In this document: positions 1 to 8,868 of the stretch, one piece after another | How the letters are laid out: each line of letters opens with the position of its first letter | Position numbering within the stretch: position 1 is the first letter of the stretch | Assembly (NCBI GenBank): GCA_043802925.1 | Contig: JAZDKP010000189.1 | Span: 1-15,180 of the forward strand | Reading direction: 5' to 3' | Origin: JAZDKP01 sp043802925 | GTDB taxonomy: Bacteria > Fibrobacterota > OXYB2-FULL-49-7 > JAEUSG01 | Length of the DNA stretch: 15,180 nt | Position numbers and translations under genes: made by a program | Notes under the pieces: generated by a model | Databases searched by the model: none | Told to the model about the DNA's origin: nothing | The model's input: the letters and a program-made list of their open reading frames with translations, nothing else

Positions 1-15
1 GACGGCCTCGCTCAT
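1..15 (-). CDS. First five codons of an unidentified gene running off the left edge
   Basis: On the minus strand an ATG at 15-13 opens a frame reading M-S-E-A-V up to the window edge. It is preceded by a good Shine-Dalgarno, AGGTGAG, at 26-20, four bases before the start codon. The upstream DNA (16-130) is A/T-rich, as expected for a promoter region. Only five residues are visible, so no function can be given. The gene would be co-directional with pepA, 218 bases further downstream of it. The call rests on the start codon, the ribosome site and the A/T-rich leader, so it is plausible but not proven. Confidence 0.5.
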
Positions 16-79
16 TGAACTCACCTGAAATTGAAACATATTTTTCAACTATAACACTTTCCAGCTTTGTATCCATCAC

Positions 80-119
80 CATGCCAATAAAATAACTTAT
101 TCATGATTAATATGGCATG
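80..119. repeat. Inverted repeat in the A/T-rich gap between pepA and the left-edge gene
   Basis: Perfect 7-base arms CATGCCA (80-86) and TGGCATG (113-119) are separated by 26 bases. Within the gap lies an 11-base palindrome AATAACTTATT (91-101), not concentric with the outer arms. It lies upstream of the minus-strand gene starting at 15, so it could be an operator. There is no T-tract to make it a terminator. The rest of 16-233 shows no gene; a run of seven A's at 212-218 (T's on the minus strand) has no convincing stem before it. Confidence 0.3.
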
Positions 120-233
120 TTTATTTTGGCGCAACACCTAATATCTCACTTTATCGTAAGGCGGGAAAGGGGAGGGACGGCTCCGCCGGTGTTGCTGTTG
201 AATAGATGAAGAAAAAAACTGGGAGCGAGTGTG

Positions 234-1699
234 TTATCCGTTAAAACAAAGCGCGGTCGCGGCCAGTGTGCGGACGCCGAAACCGGTGGCACCTTCGCGC
301 AGATAATTCCACTTTTTCTGCGAAAAGGCCGGACCCGCGATGTCAAGGTGCGCCCAGGCAGTTCCGGTGGGCACAAATTCCTTTAAGAAAAGGCCGGCCG
401 TGATGGCGCCGCCCCAGCGTACCGGGCTCACGTTGTTGATGTCCGCGACGGGCGTATCGAGCAGGGAACGGTATTCTTCGAACAGGGGAAGGACGCAGAC
501 CGTTTCGGCCGAAGCTTCCGCGGTTGCGCGAACCGATTCGACCCATTTCGCGTCCGTGCCCATCAGGCCCGCGATGCGCTCGCCCAGGGCCACCACGCAG
601 GCGCCGGTCAGTGTGGCTGCGTCCACAATGTGCGTGGCCTGGAGCCGGCCGGCCATGTGCAGGCCATCGGTCAGGATAAGCCGGCCTTCGGCGTCGGTGT
701 TCTCCACATGCACATGCTTGCCGTTGGCGGCACGGAAGATGTCGCCGGGACGCACGGCGCGGCTGCCGGGCATGTTTTCCGCAAGGCAGAGCACGGCCGA
801 GAGGCGCTTGCGCGGTTTGCGGAGCACGGCGGCCTTAAAGGCGTAGAGCACGGCCGCGGCGCCGGCCATGTCGTCCTTCATGGTCCACATGTCGGCCGGC
901 GGCTTGAGGCAAAGGCCCCCGCTGTCAAATGCGATGCCTTTGCCCACAAGGCAAAGGTGCCCTTTGCCCGCGGCCGTGCGGGGCCGGTATTCGAGCACAA
1001 TCATGCGCGGCGGCGTGTGCCCGGACGCGCCCACGGTCAGCAGGCCATTGTAACCGAGGCGTGCGAGCGCGGGTTTTTCAAGGACCGTGATTTTTGCGCG
1101 GGTCTCTTTTGCGACCTTCCGTGCGCGGCGCGCAAGGTCGTCGGTTGTGGCCGCGTTAGCGGGCGCGTTGACCGCATCGCGGCATTCGTTGACACATGCG
1201 AGCATCGCGGTTTCTTCGGCCAGTGTGCGGCGGGCGCGGGTGAGATCCTTTTCCGCGACCGCAATCAGCACCTGTACCGCGGGCTTTGGATTCTTCTTTT
1301 GCTTGTACCGGTCAAACACGTAGGCGCCCAGCAGGAGCCCGCGCAGGATTTGGGGCAGCCGGTCCGCGCCCCTGTCGCACAGGAGCGCAATGCGCGTGTG
1401 GCCGCGTTCCGCAAGGAAGGCGACCGCTGCGGAGAGCGCGGTGGCGGACTGCTCGTGGCGGGCGGTGCGTTTGTACGCGTCCGTGGAATGGACATACAGT
1501 GTTTTTGCGATAAACCGGTTGGGGAGGGGCCGGAGGCTTTCGGTTGCAAGGGTGCCGTTGGCATACCCTTTTTTCAAACGTGCGAGCGGTTCCCGGAATG
1601 GTGCTTCGTCAAAGAGGCGCGGGTCGGTCAGCAGGGCGACCAGCGTATCGGCCGGGATGCGGTGGACGGGAGCGGAAATGATTTTAATGGTAAGGGACA

Positions 1700-1700
<1 letters not shown>
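234..1700 (-). CDS. pepA: Leucyl aminopeptidase, peptidase family M17 (cytosol aminopeptidase)
   Basis: Cytoplasmic two-metal exopeptidase that removes N-terminal residues from peptides, usually as a hexamer. The protein is 488 aa from the ATG at 1700, close to the family norm of about 500. The N-terminal macro-like domain (about 1-160) is divergent; the C-terminal catalytic domain (about 165-488) is strongly conserved. The motif VGKGIAFDSGG spans 252-262, MKDDMAG 274-280 and NTDAEGR 334-340. Metal ligands K254, D259, D277, D336, E338 and catalytic K266 and R340 are all present, each exactly 16 positions lower than in E. coli PepA. A TTG three bases upstream (1703) is in frame, but the ATG at 1700 is the better start: it shares one base with the stop of the upstream phosphoesterase gene (TGATG), implying translational coupling. 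Some PepA proteins also bind DNA in Xer recombination; nothing here speaks to that. Confidence 0.95.
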
Positions 1701-2413
<713 letters not shown>

Positions 2414-2439
2414 CCGAAAGCCGGCCCTTTATGGAAAAA

Positions 2440-2664
2440 TCAGATCAGGTTGGCTTTACTCAAGACTGAAGCAGCGCCCTTTTTCTTAATTGTTTTGAGC
2501 GCGCGGGTGCTCAGCTTGACCGTGACCCATTTGTTCTTTTCAGGGACCCAGATGCGTTTTTCGACGAGGTTGATGCGATGACGGCGCTTGGTGATGTTGT
2601 GGGCGTGCGAGACGTAGTTGCCCGAGACGGCTTTTTTACCGGTGACGGAACATTTGCGTGCCAT
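2440..2664 (-). CDS. rpmB: 50S ribosomal protein L28
   Basis: A 74-aa basic protein of the large ribosomal subunit. The N-terminus MARKCSVTGKK, then GNYVSHAHNITKRR (about 15-28), and the motifs KRIWVPE and KLSTRALKTIKKKG are characteristic of bacterial L28. It has a single cysteine and no paired CxxC zinc motif, like the zinc-free form of many Gram-negative bacteria. A good Shine-Dalgarno GGAGGAA (minus strand, about 2678-2672) stands seven bases before the ATG. In many genomes rpmB neighbours rpmG (L33); here it heads a cluster with a phosphoesterase and pepA instead. It is divergent from rarA across 142 bases. Confidence 0.97.
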   Translation of the reverse strand: MARKCSVTGKKAVSGNYVSHAHNITKRRHRINLVEKRIWVPEKNKWVTVKLSTRALKTIKKKGAASVLSKANLI

Positions 2665-2705
2665 GACGAGTTTCCTCCGTAAGTATTATGATTTAACGAA
2701 GGACA

Positions 2706-2735
2706 AACATAATTGTTTTGCGGGCGGTAAATCAA
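2706..2735 (-). promoter_or_regulatory. Candidate promoter for rpmB
   Basis: On the minus strand TTGATT (2735-2730) and TATGTT (2711-2706) are separated by 18 bases and lie upstream of the rpmB Shine-Dalgarno. Each hexamer matches the sigma-70 consensus at four of six positions. A second -10-like box, CATAAT (2690-2685), sits closer to the gene but lacks a convincing -35 partner. Either could be used; the call is weak. Confidence 0.3.
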
Positions 2736-2806
2736 GAAAACCCATCGCTGGGGTCGTGTTGCGCGGTTAGCCTGTGCGATGGCGAATTAATTATTTTCCT
2801 TTCACC

Positions 2807-4132
2807 ATGCCCGACCTTTTTGACGCCCACCTCGATGCGTCCCCTGAAACGCGTCCTCCGCTCGCGGAGCGCATGCGGCCCGACACCCTCGACGAGTTTG
2901 CGGGGCAGGAACACCTGCTGGGGCCTGACGGCGCCCTGCGACGCGCCATTGAGGGCGATGTGGTTCCGTCTATGGTCTTTTGGGGGCCGCCTGGCACGGG
3001 CAAGACCACGCTTGCGCACATCATTGCGCAGATGACCGGCTCGGTCTTTATGGCCATGAGCGCGGTATCGGTGGGCATCAAGGACGTCAAACTTGTCATT
3101 GACGACGCGCGCGACCGCCTCAAAATGTACAAGCGCCGCACCATCCTTTTCCTTGACGAAATCCACCGTTTCAACAAGTCCCAGCAGGACGCCTTTCTGC
3201 CCCATGTGGAGAATGGCACCCTCACGCTCATTGGCGCGACCACGGAAAACCCCTCGTTCGAAATCAACTCGGCCCTGCTGTCGCGCATGCGCGTCTTTGT
3301 CCTGCGCGAACTTGCGCCCGAGCATATCCGTCAAATCGTCCTGCGCGCGCTTGCCAAAAGCAACGGGCCGGTCAATACCATTGACGATGACGCGCTGGAG
3401 TTCATTTCGCTCATGAGCGCGGGGGACGCGCGCTTTGCCCTGAACACACTCGAGTTCGCCTGTTCGCTGGCCAAGGGCCAGTCGAATCTTACCAAAAAAT
3501 CCATTGAAGAGGCCATGCAGAAGAAGGCCATCCTTTACGACCGGGCCGGGGAGGAGCATTTTAACACCATTTCCGCGCTGCACAAGTCCGTGCGCGGCAG
3601 CGACCCCCAGGCCGCGCTTTATTTCTTTTACCGCATGGTCGAGGGCGGGGAGGACCCCATGTATCTGGCGCGGCGCATCATCCGCATGGCCACCGAGGAC
3701 ATCGGGCTCGCGGACCCTTCGGCGCTCACGCTTTGCATTTCGGCCAAGGACGCCTACCATCATCTGGGCAAGCCCGAGGGCGTGCTCGCGCTCGCCGAAG
3801 CCGTGGTCTATCTTGCGCTGGCGCCCAAGAGCAACCGGCTCTACACTGCGGCCAAGGCCGTGCAGTCTGAAATCGAGACCACCGGGCCGCTGCCCGTGCC
3901 CAACGTCATCCGCAATGCGCCCACAAAGCTCATGAAGGAGCTGGATTACGGCAAAGGCTACCAGTACGACCACGATGAAAAGGAATCTTTTTCAGGCCAG
4001 GATTATTTTCCAGGCGGCGTACGGAACCGGAGCTATTATTCTCCTGGAAAGTACGGGTTTGAAGCGGAGCTTACGCGCCGGATGGAACATTTGAAAAAGC
4101 TGAAAGAAGAGAAGAAAAAAGAGCCATCATAA
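2807..4132 (+). CDS. rarA: Replication-associated recombination protein A (AAA+ ATPase, MgsA/RarA/WRNIP1 family)
   Basis: Cytoplasmic AAA+ ATPase related to clamp loaders that acts at stalled or damaged replication forks. From the ATG at 2807 the protein has 441 aa, about the length of E. coli RarA (447). The N-terminal block PLAERMRPDTLDEFAGQEHLLG is family-typical. Walker A is GPPGTGKT (60-67), Walker B ILFLDE (113-118), followed by IHRFNKSQQDAFLPHVE; sensor 1 is GATTEN (143-148) and the arginine-finger motif SALLSR ends at R160. The C-terminal part carries the family signatures ISALHKSVRGSDP, APKSNRLYTA and RNAPTKLMKE. An in-frame GTG at 2774 would add 11 residues but has no ribosome site and the extra residues are not family-like. 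No Shine-Dalgarno precedes the ATG either; an A/T-rich box stands 10-21 bases upstream. It is divergent from rpmB and ends 20 bases before the ABC operon. Confidence 0.96.
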   Translation: MPDLFDAHLDASPETRPPLAERMRPDTLDEFAGQEHLLGPDGALRRAIEGDVVPSMVFWGPPGTGKTTLAHIIAQMTGSVFMAMSAVSVGIKDVKLVIDDARDRLKMYKRRTILFLDEIHRFNKSQQDAFLPHVENGTLTLIGATTENPSFEINSALLSRMRVFVLRELAPEHIRQIVLRALAKSNGPVNTIDDDALEFISLMSAGDARFALNTLEFACSLAKGQSNLTKKSIEEAMQKKAILYDRAGEEHFNTISALHKSVRGSDPQAALYFFYRMVEGGEDPMYLARRIIRMATEDIGLADPSALTLCISAKDAYHHLGKPEGVLALAEAVVYLALAPKSNRLYTAAKAVQSEIETTGPLPVPNVIRNAPTKLMKELDYGKGYQYDHDEKESFSGQDYFPGGVRNRSYYSPGKYGFEAELTRRMEHLKKLKEEKKKEPS

Positions 4133-4152
4133 TTTATATTATACGTTCTTCA

Positions 4153-5973
4153 ATGAAAACAGAACTCACTCATAAATGTATACAGGGCACGCTCCTTGCC
4201 GCGTTGCTTTTCAACTGCGGCACCGGCCGTGATACCGCGGACAAGGCCGCCTCTTTTCCCCGCGCCAAGACCTTTTACATGGGCGGCATGCAATGCGGCG
4301 CGCCCAACACCTTCAACCCCTTGAACGACCTTCCCGCGTTTCCGGTTGGCGCCCCCATGAACCTCATGTACGAACCCCTCATGGTTTTCAACACCCTCCG
4401 CGGCAGCATGGACCCGCTTCTGGCAAAATCGTATGAAATCACAGGGGGCGCGGTCCGTGTTGTTCTGGAGCCCAGGGCCCGTTGGAGTGACAACACACCG
4501 GTCACGGGTGCGGACGTTAAATTCTCCTATGAAATCGGGAAACGGTTTAAAGAGTCGCGGCTGGCCAATATCTGGAATTTCGTTTCTGACATCACCTTCG
4601 ATTCGGTCCTTGCGACCGATGGAACGTCGCGCCTTTGCCGCGTCCATTTCATCATGAACAAGGAACGCAACAACCCCTTGCAGATTCTCGATTATTTCCA
4701 GGAAGTCCATATCGTTCCGGCGCATGTCATTGAGCCCCTGCTCACGCAGTCGAACAATGATTTTTCGGCATTCTTAAAAAACCATGACTTTGATCAGAAT
4801 CCCGTGGTGTCGGGACCTTATAACCTTTCCAATTTCTCCGCTGAAAAAATCGTCTTAAAACGGCGTGACGACTATTGGGGCAATGCGGTCTACCATCAAA
4901 ACCGCCTTGCAAGGCCGGAATATTTCATCAGCTCCATCTTTAAGAGCAATGACCACTACAGTATCGCTTTGCAGCAAGGAAACCTTGATGTTTCGCAGAC
5001 CTTTATTCCCCGCATCTGGCTTAAGAAGAAAAAGAAGGTGGGCACCTGGTTTGCGCAGGAGCCCTTTTATCCGCCGGGCTCCATTCCCATGCTGTGTGTG
5101 AACGTGACCCGGCATCCCCTCGGGGACAAACGGCTCCGCAGGGCCATGGCCGCGGCCATCAACTATAACGACATCAGCGAACTGGCGGTTTCGGGCTACA
5201 GTCCGCCCTTAAAGCCCGGGCTCATCCTTCCCTTTGGCGTGGAGCAGAAATATTACTCCGAAGAGGACGCCGTGAAATACGGGGCGGTCTGCAATCCCGG
5301 ACGCGCGAAGGAAATACTGAAAGAGGCGGGATACGTCTCCGAGTTCGACGGGCAGGGCAACCTGCTGCGCATGAAGGACCCTGCGGGCGATATCGTGCCC
5401 ACAATTTTTGTCAAATCACCCGTGGGATGGACCGACTGGGAAATCATCGTGCGCATTGCGGTGCAGGGCATGCGCGCGGTCGGCATCGATGCGCGCGAGA
5501 GCTTTATGGATGCAGGGCTCTATAACCAGAACCTTCAGGTCGGCGATTTTGACCTCCTCCTGTTCACCCCTTCGGGGTCGTCCACGCCTTCCAAGCCCTG
5601 GTCGCGCTTTCAGGCCACGCTTTCCTCGCGTACCTGGAAGCCGATTGGCGACAAAATGAACGAAAACCAGGGCCGCTACAACAATCCATCGGGCCCGGAT
5701 TATCTTCCAGCCATTGACAGCCTGCTTGAAATCATTCCTTCTCTTCCTGAAAATGAAAAGCTGGCCGCGTACCGGAAGCTGAACGTCATTTACATGCAGG
5801 AACAGCCCACGATTCCCCTGGTCTACCGCCCTGAATTCTTTTATGAGTTCAGCACGCGCCACTGGAAGCGTTTTCCCACGGAAAAAGACCCCTACGCCCC
5901 CCCGCAATGCCTTTGCATCGGCGCGGGGACAAACGCCTTGTGGGAAATCGAACCTGTGGACGGGCAGGAGTGA
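4153..5973 (+). CDS. ABC importer substrate-binding lipoprotein, SBP family 5 (Opp/Dpp/cellobiose-binding type)
   Basis: Extracytoplasmic binding protein that delivers a ligand to the two permeases encoded next. It is 606 aa, longer than classical DppA/OppA (about 535-545) and nearer the size of YejA and of the cello-oligosaccharide binders of Thermotoga and Pyrococcus. The N-terminus has a short signal with a hydrophobic stretch (about 13-20) ending LLFNC, so Cys22 is the likely lipidated residue although Asn at -1 is not the classical lipobox. Family 5 features follow: FNPLN (54-58), MYEPL (72-76), WSDNTPVTGADVKFSY (111-126) and NVTRHPLGDKRLRRAMAAAI (317-336). The ligand may be oligopeptides or beta-gluco-oligosaccharides; the FNPLN/MYEPL N-terminal region resembles the sugar binders, but this is inference. 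No Shine-Dalgarno is seen before the ATG; a TATATTAT box lies 11-18 bases upstream. Confidence 0.9.
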   Translation: MKTELTHKCIQGTLLAALLFNCGTGRDTADKAASFPRAKTFYMGGMQCGAPNTFNPLNDLPAFPVGAPMNLMYEPLMVFNTLRGSMDPLLAKSYEITGGAVRVVLEPRARWSDNTPVTGADVKFSYEIGKRFKESRLANIWNFVSDITFDSVLATDGTSRLCRVHFIMNKERNNPLQILDYFQEVHIVPAHVIEPLLTQSNNDFSAFLKNHDFDQNPVVSGPYNLSNFSAEKIVLKRRDDYWGNAVYHQNRLARPEYFISSIFKSNDHYSIALQQGNLDVSQTFIPRIWLKKKKKVGTWFAQEPFYPPGSIPMLCVNVTRHPLGDKRLRRAMAAAINYNDISELAVSGYSPPLKPGLILPFGVEQKYYSEEDAVKYGAVCNPGRAKEILKEAGYVSEFDGQGNLLRMKDPAGDIVPTIFVKSPVGWTDWEIIVRIAVQGMRAVGIDARESFMDAGLYNQNLQVGDFDLLLFTPSGSSTPSKPWSRFQATLSSRTWKPIGDKMNENQGRYNNPSGPDYLPAIDSLLEIIPSLPENEKLAAYRKLNVIYMQEQPTIPLVYRPEFFYEFSTRHWKRFPTEKDPYAPPQCLCIGAGTNALWEIEPVDGQE

Positions 5974-5978
5974 TTGCC

Positions 5979-7046
5979 ATGTTAAAGCAATATCCCGCGC
6001 TGCGGTATGTCTTGACACGGGGGATGTGGTATCTGATCACTTTTTTCGTGGCCGTGACCCTGAATTTTCTGCTGCCGCAACTCGGCGCCAGCAATCCGGT
6101 GGATCTTCTCATGGCCAAGGTGTCCACCGGGCTTGATTCCAAGGCGGCCCAGGAAAAAGAGGAGGCCTATCTCAAGGAATTCCGCCTGGTTGAAATCGAC
6201 GCGGCCGGCAACCTCCTCCGTACCGCGGACGGCAAGCCCGTGCGCACGCCGCTCATCAAGCAATTCCGCAATTATCTTCAGATGTGCCTGCACGGGGATT
6301 TGGGGACCTCGTTCTTGAATTATCCAAAAAAGGTCACGGACATTATTTTCGCGGCCCTGCCCTGGACGCTGGCGCTTCAGATTCCCACCATCCTCCTGGG
6401 ATGGATTATCGGGAATTTACTCGGGACCCTGGCCGCTTACCGGCGCGGGGTGTTTGACCGGGTCGTGTTCCCGGCTTCGCTTCTGATAAGCGCCATCCCC
6501 TCCTTTGCCTTTGGCATGCTGCTGGTGTACCAGTTCGCCATTTCTTTCGAAATCTTTCCGGCCATGGGAGGGTATGCGGGGGACCTGATTCCCACGTTCA
6601 GCGGGGCCTTCTTTTCGAGCGTGGCGTATCATTATGTGCTCCCTTTTTTATCCATCTTTTTAATCTGCGCGGGCGGGCAGGCCATTGGCGTGCGCTCCAT
6701 GTGCATCTATGAACTGGGCACGGACTATGTCCGGTACGCCAAATGGCTGGGCATCAAAGAGAATAAAATCCTCCTCTATCTTTTCCGCAACGCCATGCTG
6801 CCCCAGCTGACCGGCCTGGCCCTGTCCCTGGGCGCCATGATTGGCGGCGCGCTCATCACGGAAATGATTTTCTCGTATCCCGGACTGGGCACGGCCGTGC
6901 TCACCGCCATCCAGGGAAACGATTATCCTCTCATCCAGGGATGCACCCTGCTCATCACCACGAGCGTGCTGCTCGCAAACTTTTCAGTGGACATCCTGAT
7001 CGGCTTTCTGGACCCCCGCGTCCGCGCGGGCCACGGGAATCAATAG
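5979..7046 (+). CDS. ABC importer permease, DppB/OppB type
   Basis: First inner-membrane permease of the importer, 355 aa. The start is the ATG at 5979, five bases after the binding-protein stop and eight bases after GGCAGGAG; longer in-frame starts from 5907 lie inside the binding-protein gene and add non-membrane residues. Six membrane segments are visible at about 15-35, 129-152, 163-186, 217-237, 277-299 and 322-344. A large, charged periplasmic loop (about 37-128) between segments 1 and 2 includes LHGDLGTSFLNYPKKV, typical of DppB and especially of the longer-loop YejB and oligosaccharide-type relatives. The cytoplasmic EAA loop that docks on the ATPase is at about 245-275 (ELGTDYVRYAKWLGIKENK). 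The C-terminal FLDPRVRAG is a family hallmark. Confidence 0.93.
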   Translation: MLKQYPALRYVLTRGMWYLITFFVAVTLNFLLPQLGASNPVDLLMAKVSTGLDSKAAQEKEEAYLKEFRLVEIDAAGNLLRTADGKPVRTPLIKQFRNYLQMCLHGDLGTSFLNYPKKVTDIIFAALPWTLALQIPTILLGWIIGNLLGTLAAYRRGVFDRVVFPASLLISAIPSFAFGMLLVYQFAISFEIFPAMGGYAGDLIPTFSGAFFSSVAYHYVLPFLSIFLICAGGQAIGVRSMCIYELGTDYVRYAKWLGIKENKILLYLFRNAMLPQLTGLALSLGAMIGGALITEMIFSYPGLGTAVLTAIQGNDYPLIQGCTLLITTSVLLANFSVDILIGFLDPRVRAGHGNQ

Positions 7047-7049
7047 AAC

Positions 7050-7886
7050 ATGAAAATCATCCGGAACCTTTTAAAGACGCCGGCCTTTCTTTTCGGGGCC
7101 TCCCTTTTTATCCTGACGCTGCTCCTGGCTTTTGTCTTCCCTCTTTTTTACTCCGTGGACACGGTGACCCGGGTGGGGCTGCCCTACCTTCCGCCCGCGC
7201 GCGGACACTGGCTTGGCACCAACCACATGGGCGTGGACATGCTTTCGCTCATCGTCATGGGGCTGCGCGCCTCGCTGTTTGTGGGGTTCCTGGCGGGCAG
7301 CATCGCCACGGTTGTGGGCACGCTCCTGGGCGTGTATGCCGGGTATAAAGGGGGCTGGCGCGACGACCTCATCACCCTGGTCACCAATCTTTTCATTGTG
7401 ATTCCATCGTTTATCGTGCTCATCCTGATCAGCAGCAGCCTGAAAGAGGGGCGTTCGCTCTTTCTCATTGCGGGCATCATCGGGTGCACCACCTGGACCT
7501 GGAGCGCGCGTTCGGTGCGCGCGCAATCCTCCAGCCTCATCGCCCGCGACCATATCGCCCTGGCGCGCGTCAACGGAACCGGGACCCTCGGCATCCTTCT
7601 CTTTCACATCCTGCCTTACCTCATGTCGTATGTCTTCATGGTCTTCATCCTGCAGACCGCGAGCGGCATTTTGTCCGAGGCGGCCATCAGCATGATTGGC
7701 CTCGGGCCCTACGATACCATTTCACTGGGGACTCTGCTGAACGATGCCATGAAGAATGAAGCGCTGGGTGACGGCGCCTGGTGGGCCTTTGTGCCCGCGG
7801 CCGCGCTCATCACTGTGATTGTGTTCGCTTTCTACGTGATTAACACGTCCATGGAAGGGGTCTTTAACCCCCGGTTACGCAAATAG
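7050..7886 (+). CDS. ABC importer permease, DppC/OppC type
   Basis: Second permease, 278 aa, forming the channel with the DppB-type protein. The N-terminal membrane segment (about 13-34) is followed by the family motif HWLGTNHMGVDMLS (about 53-66), the counterpart of LGTDxxGRDxLS. Further hydrophobic segments lie at about 75-97, 107-127, 134-150, 187-207 and 245-267. The EAA loop is at about 160-185 (SSSLIARDHIALARVNGTG). The protein ends FNPRLRK, as DppC proteins do. It starts three bases after the preceding stop, so translation is probably coupled. The sequence does not show the substrate. Confidence 0.93.
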   Translation: MKIIRNLLKTPAFLFGASLFILTLLLAFVFPLFYSVDTVTRVGLPYLPPARGHWLGTNHMGVDMLSLIVMGLRASLFVGFLAGSIATVVGTLLGVYAGYKGGWRDDLITLVTNLFIVIPSFIVLILISSSLKEGRSLFLIAGIIGCTTWTWSARSVRAQSSSLIARDHIALARVNGTGTLGILLFHILPYLMSYVFMVFILQTASGILSEAAISMIGLGPYDTISLGTLLNDAMKNEALGDGAWWAFVPAAALITVIVFAFYVINTSMEGVFNPRLRK

Positions 7887-7896
7887 GAGAATCCGC

Positions 7897-8868
7897 ATGC
7901 CTGTTTTTGAGGTGAAGGACCTTCACCTTCACTACCGCACCCGCTTTAACGATCACATCCCGGCCGTGTCCGGGGTCTCCTTTGGCGTGGAGCAGGGTGA
8001 AATTTTCGGCATCGCCGGGGAGTCCGGTTGCGGTAAATCAACGTTAGTCAATGGCTGCATGGGGCTTTTCATCCCGCCCCTGTACCTGACCTCGGGCGAC
8101 GTGCGCGTGGCCGGTGAAACCCTCATGGGCAAGACCCCGGAGGAGGCGAGAAAGAACATCCTGGGCCGCAAGGTCTCCATGATTCCGCAGGGGGCCTTCA
8201 ACTCCCTGAACCCCACCCGGAAAATCAAGGACATTGCCGCGGACATGATCGAAAGCCATGAACGCGTTGGAAGCAAAAGGGAGATTTACGAAAGGCTGCG
8301 GGAACGGTTCCATCAGATTGGCATGGAAACGGACAAGGTCTTGAACGCGTATCCGATTCAGTTGACCGCGGGCATGCGCCAGCGGTGCGTCATCGCCATC
8401 TCCACGCTCCTGAACCCGCGCATGGTCATCGCGGACGAACCCACGTCCGCGCTCGATGTGACCACGCAGAAGGCGGTCATCCGCATGGTCTTTGACCTGC
8501 TCGACAAGGGCGTCTTTTCGAGCATGATTTTCATCACCCACGAGCTTCCCCTTTTGCGCCATGTGGCCAACCGCATCGCGGTCATGTACGCCGGGGAGTT
8601 TGTGGAGGTGGGCACGACCGAACAGGTCATCTTCGACCCGCGGCAGCCGTACACCCAAGCGCTCATGGGCGCAATGCTCAGCGCCGAGGCCGGACAGAAG
8701 CAGAAAAAGCCGGTGGCCATCGAAGGCGCGCCGCCCAACCTGGCAAAGCCGATTACCGGATGCCGTTTTGCGGAACGGTGCCCGCAGGTGCGCGAACGCT
8801 GCCGGAGCAACCCACAGGAAATGAGAAGCGTTGGAGGCCGGCAGGTCCGGTGCGAATATGCCGAATAG
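7897..8868 (+). CDS. ABC importer ATPase, DppD/OppD type, with altered signature motif
   Basis: Cytoplasmic ATPase of the importer, 323 aa. Walker A is GESGCGKST (41-49), Q-loop Q98, Walker B MVIADEPTS (176-184) and H-loop H215. The signature is LTAGM (156-160) instead of the usual LSGGM/Q, so the serine that contacts ATP is replaced by threonine and the first glycine by alanine. The C-terminal oligopeptide-transporter extension is present, with C289, C295, C302 and C319 in the pattern GCRFAERCPQVRERC plus a later cysteine; in some DppD/OppD proteins such cysteines hold an iron-sulfur cluster. AGGAGA at 7885-7890, overlapping the preceding stop, is a good ribosome site six bases before the ATG. 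The gene overlaps the next ATPase gene by 11 bases. Confidence 0.93.
   Translation: MPVFEVKDLHLHYRTRFNDHIPAVSGVSFGVEQGEIFGIAGESGCGKSTLVNGCMGLFIPPLYLTSGDVRVAGETLMGKTPEEARKNILGRKVSMIPQGAFNSLNPTRKIKDIAADMIESHERVGSKREIYERLRERFHQIGMETDKVLNAYPIQLTAGMRQRCVIAISTLLNPRMVIADEPTSALDVTTQKAVIRMVFDLLDKGVFSSMIFITHELPLLRHVANRIAVMYAGEFVEVGTTEQVIFDPRQPYTQALMGAMLSAEAGQKQKKPVAIEGAPPNLAKPITGCRFAERCPQVRERCRSNPQEMRSVGGRQVRCEYAE

Noticed and set aside
172..218. Possible pepA terminator (CGGC/GCCG stem near 178-188 and a T-tract on the minus strand at 218-212)
   Set aside because: The stem has only four pairs and the T-tract comes before it in the direction of transcription, so the order is wrong for an intrinsic terminator.
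2774..2806. GTG start giving an 11-residue N-terminal extension of RarA
   Set aside because: No ribosome site, and the extra residues are not family-like; the ATG at 2807 gives the normal RarA N-terminus.
2732..3973. 413-codon open frame on the minus strand opposite rarA
   Set aside because: rarA has complete AAA+ motifs here; the antisense frame has Arg/His/Gly-rich composition typical of a shadow.
8831..8857. TTG start extending the DppF-type ATPase by nine residues
   Set aside because: It lies deeper in the upstream gene and adds unconserved residues; the ATG at 8858 fits the family.
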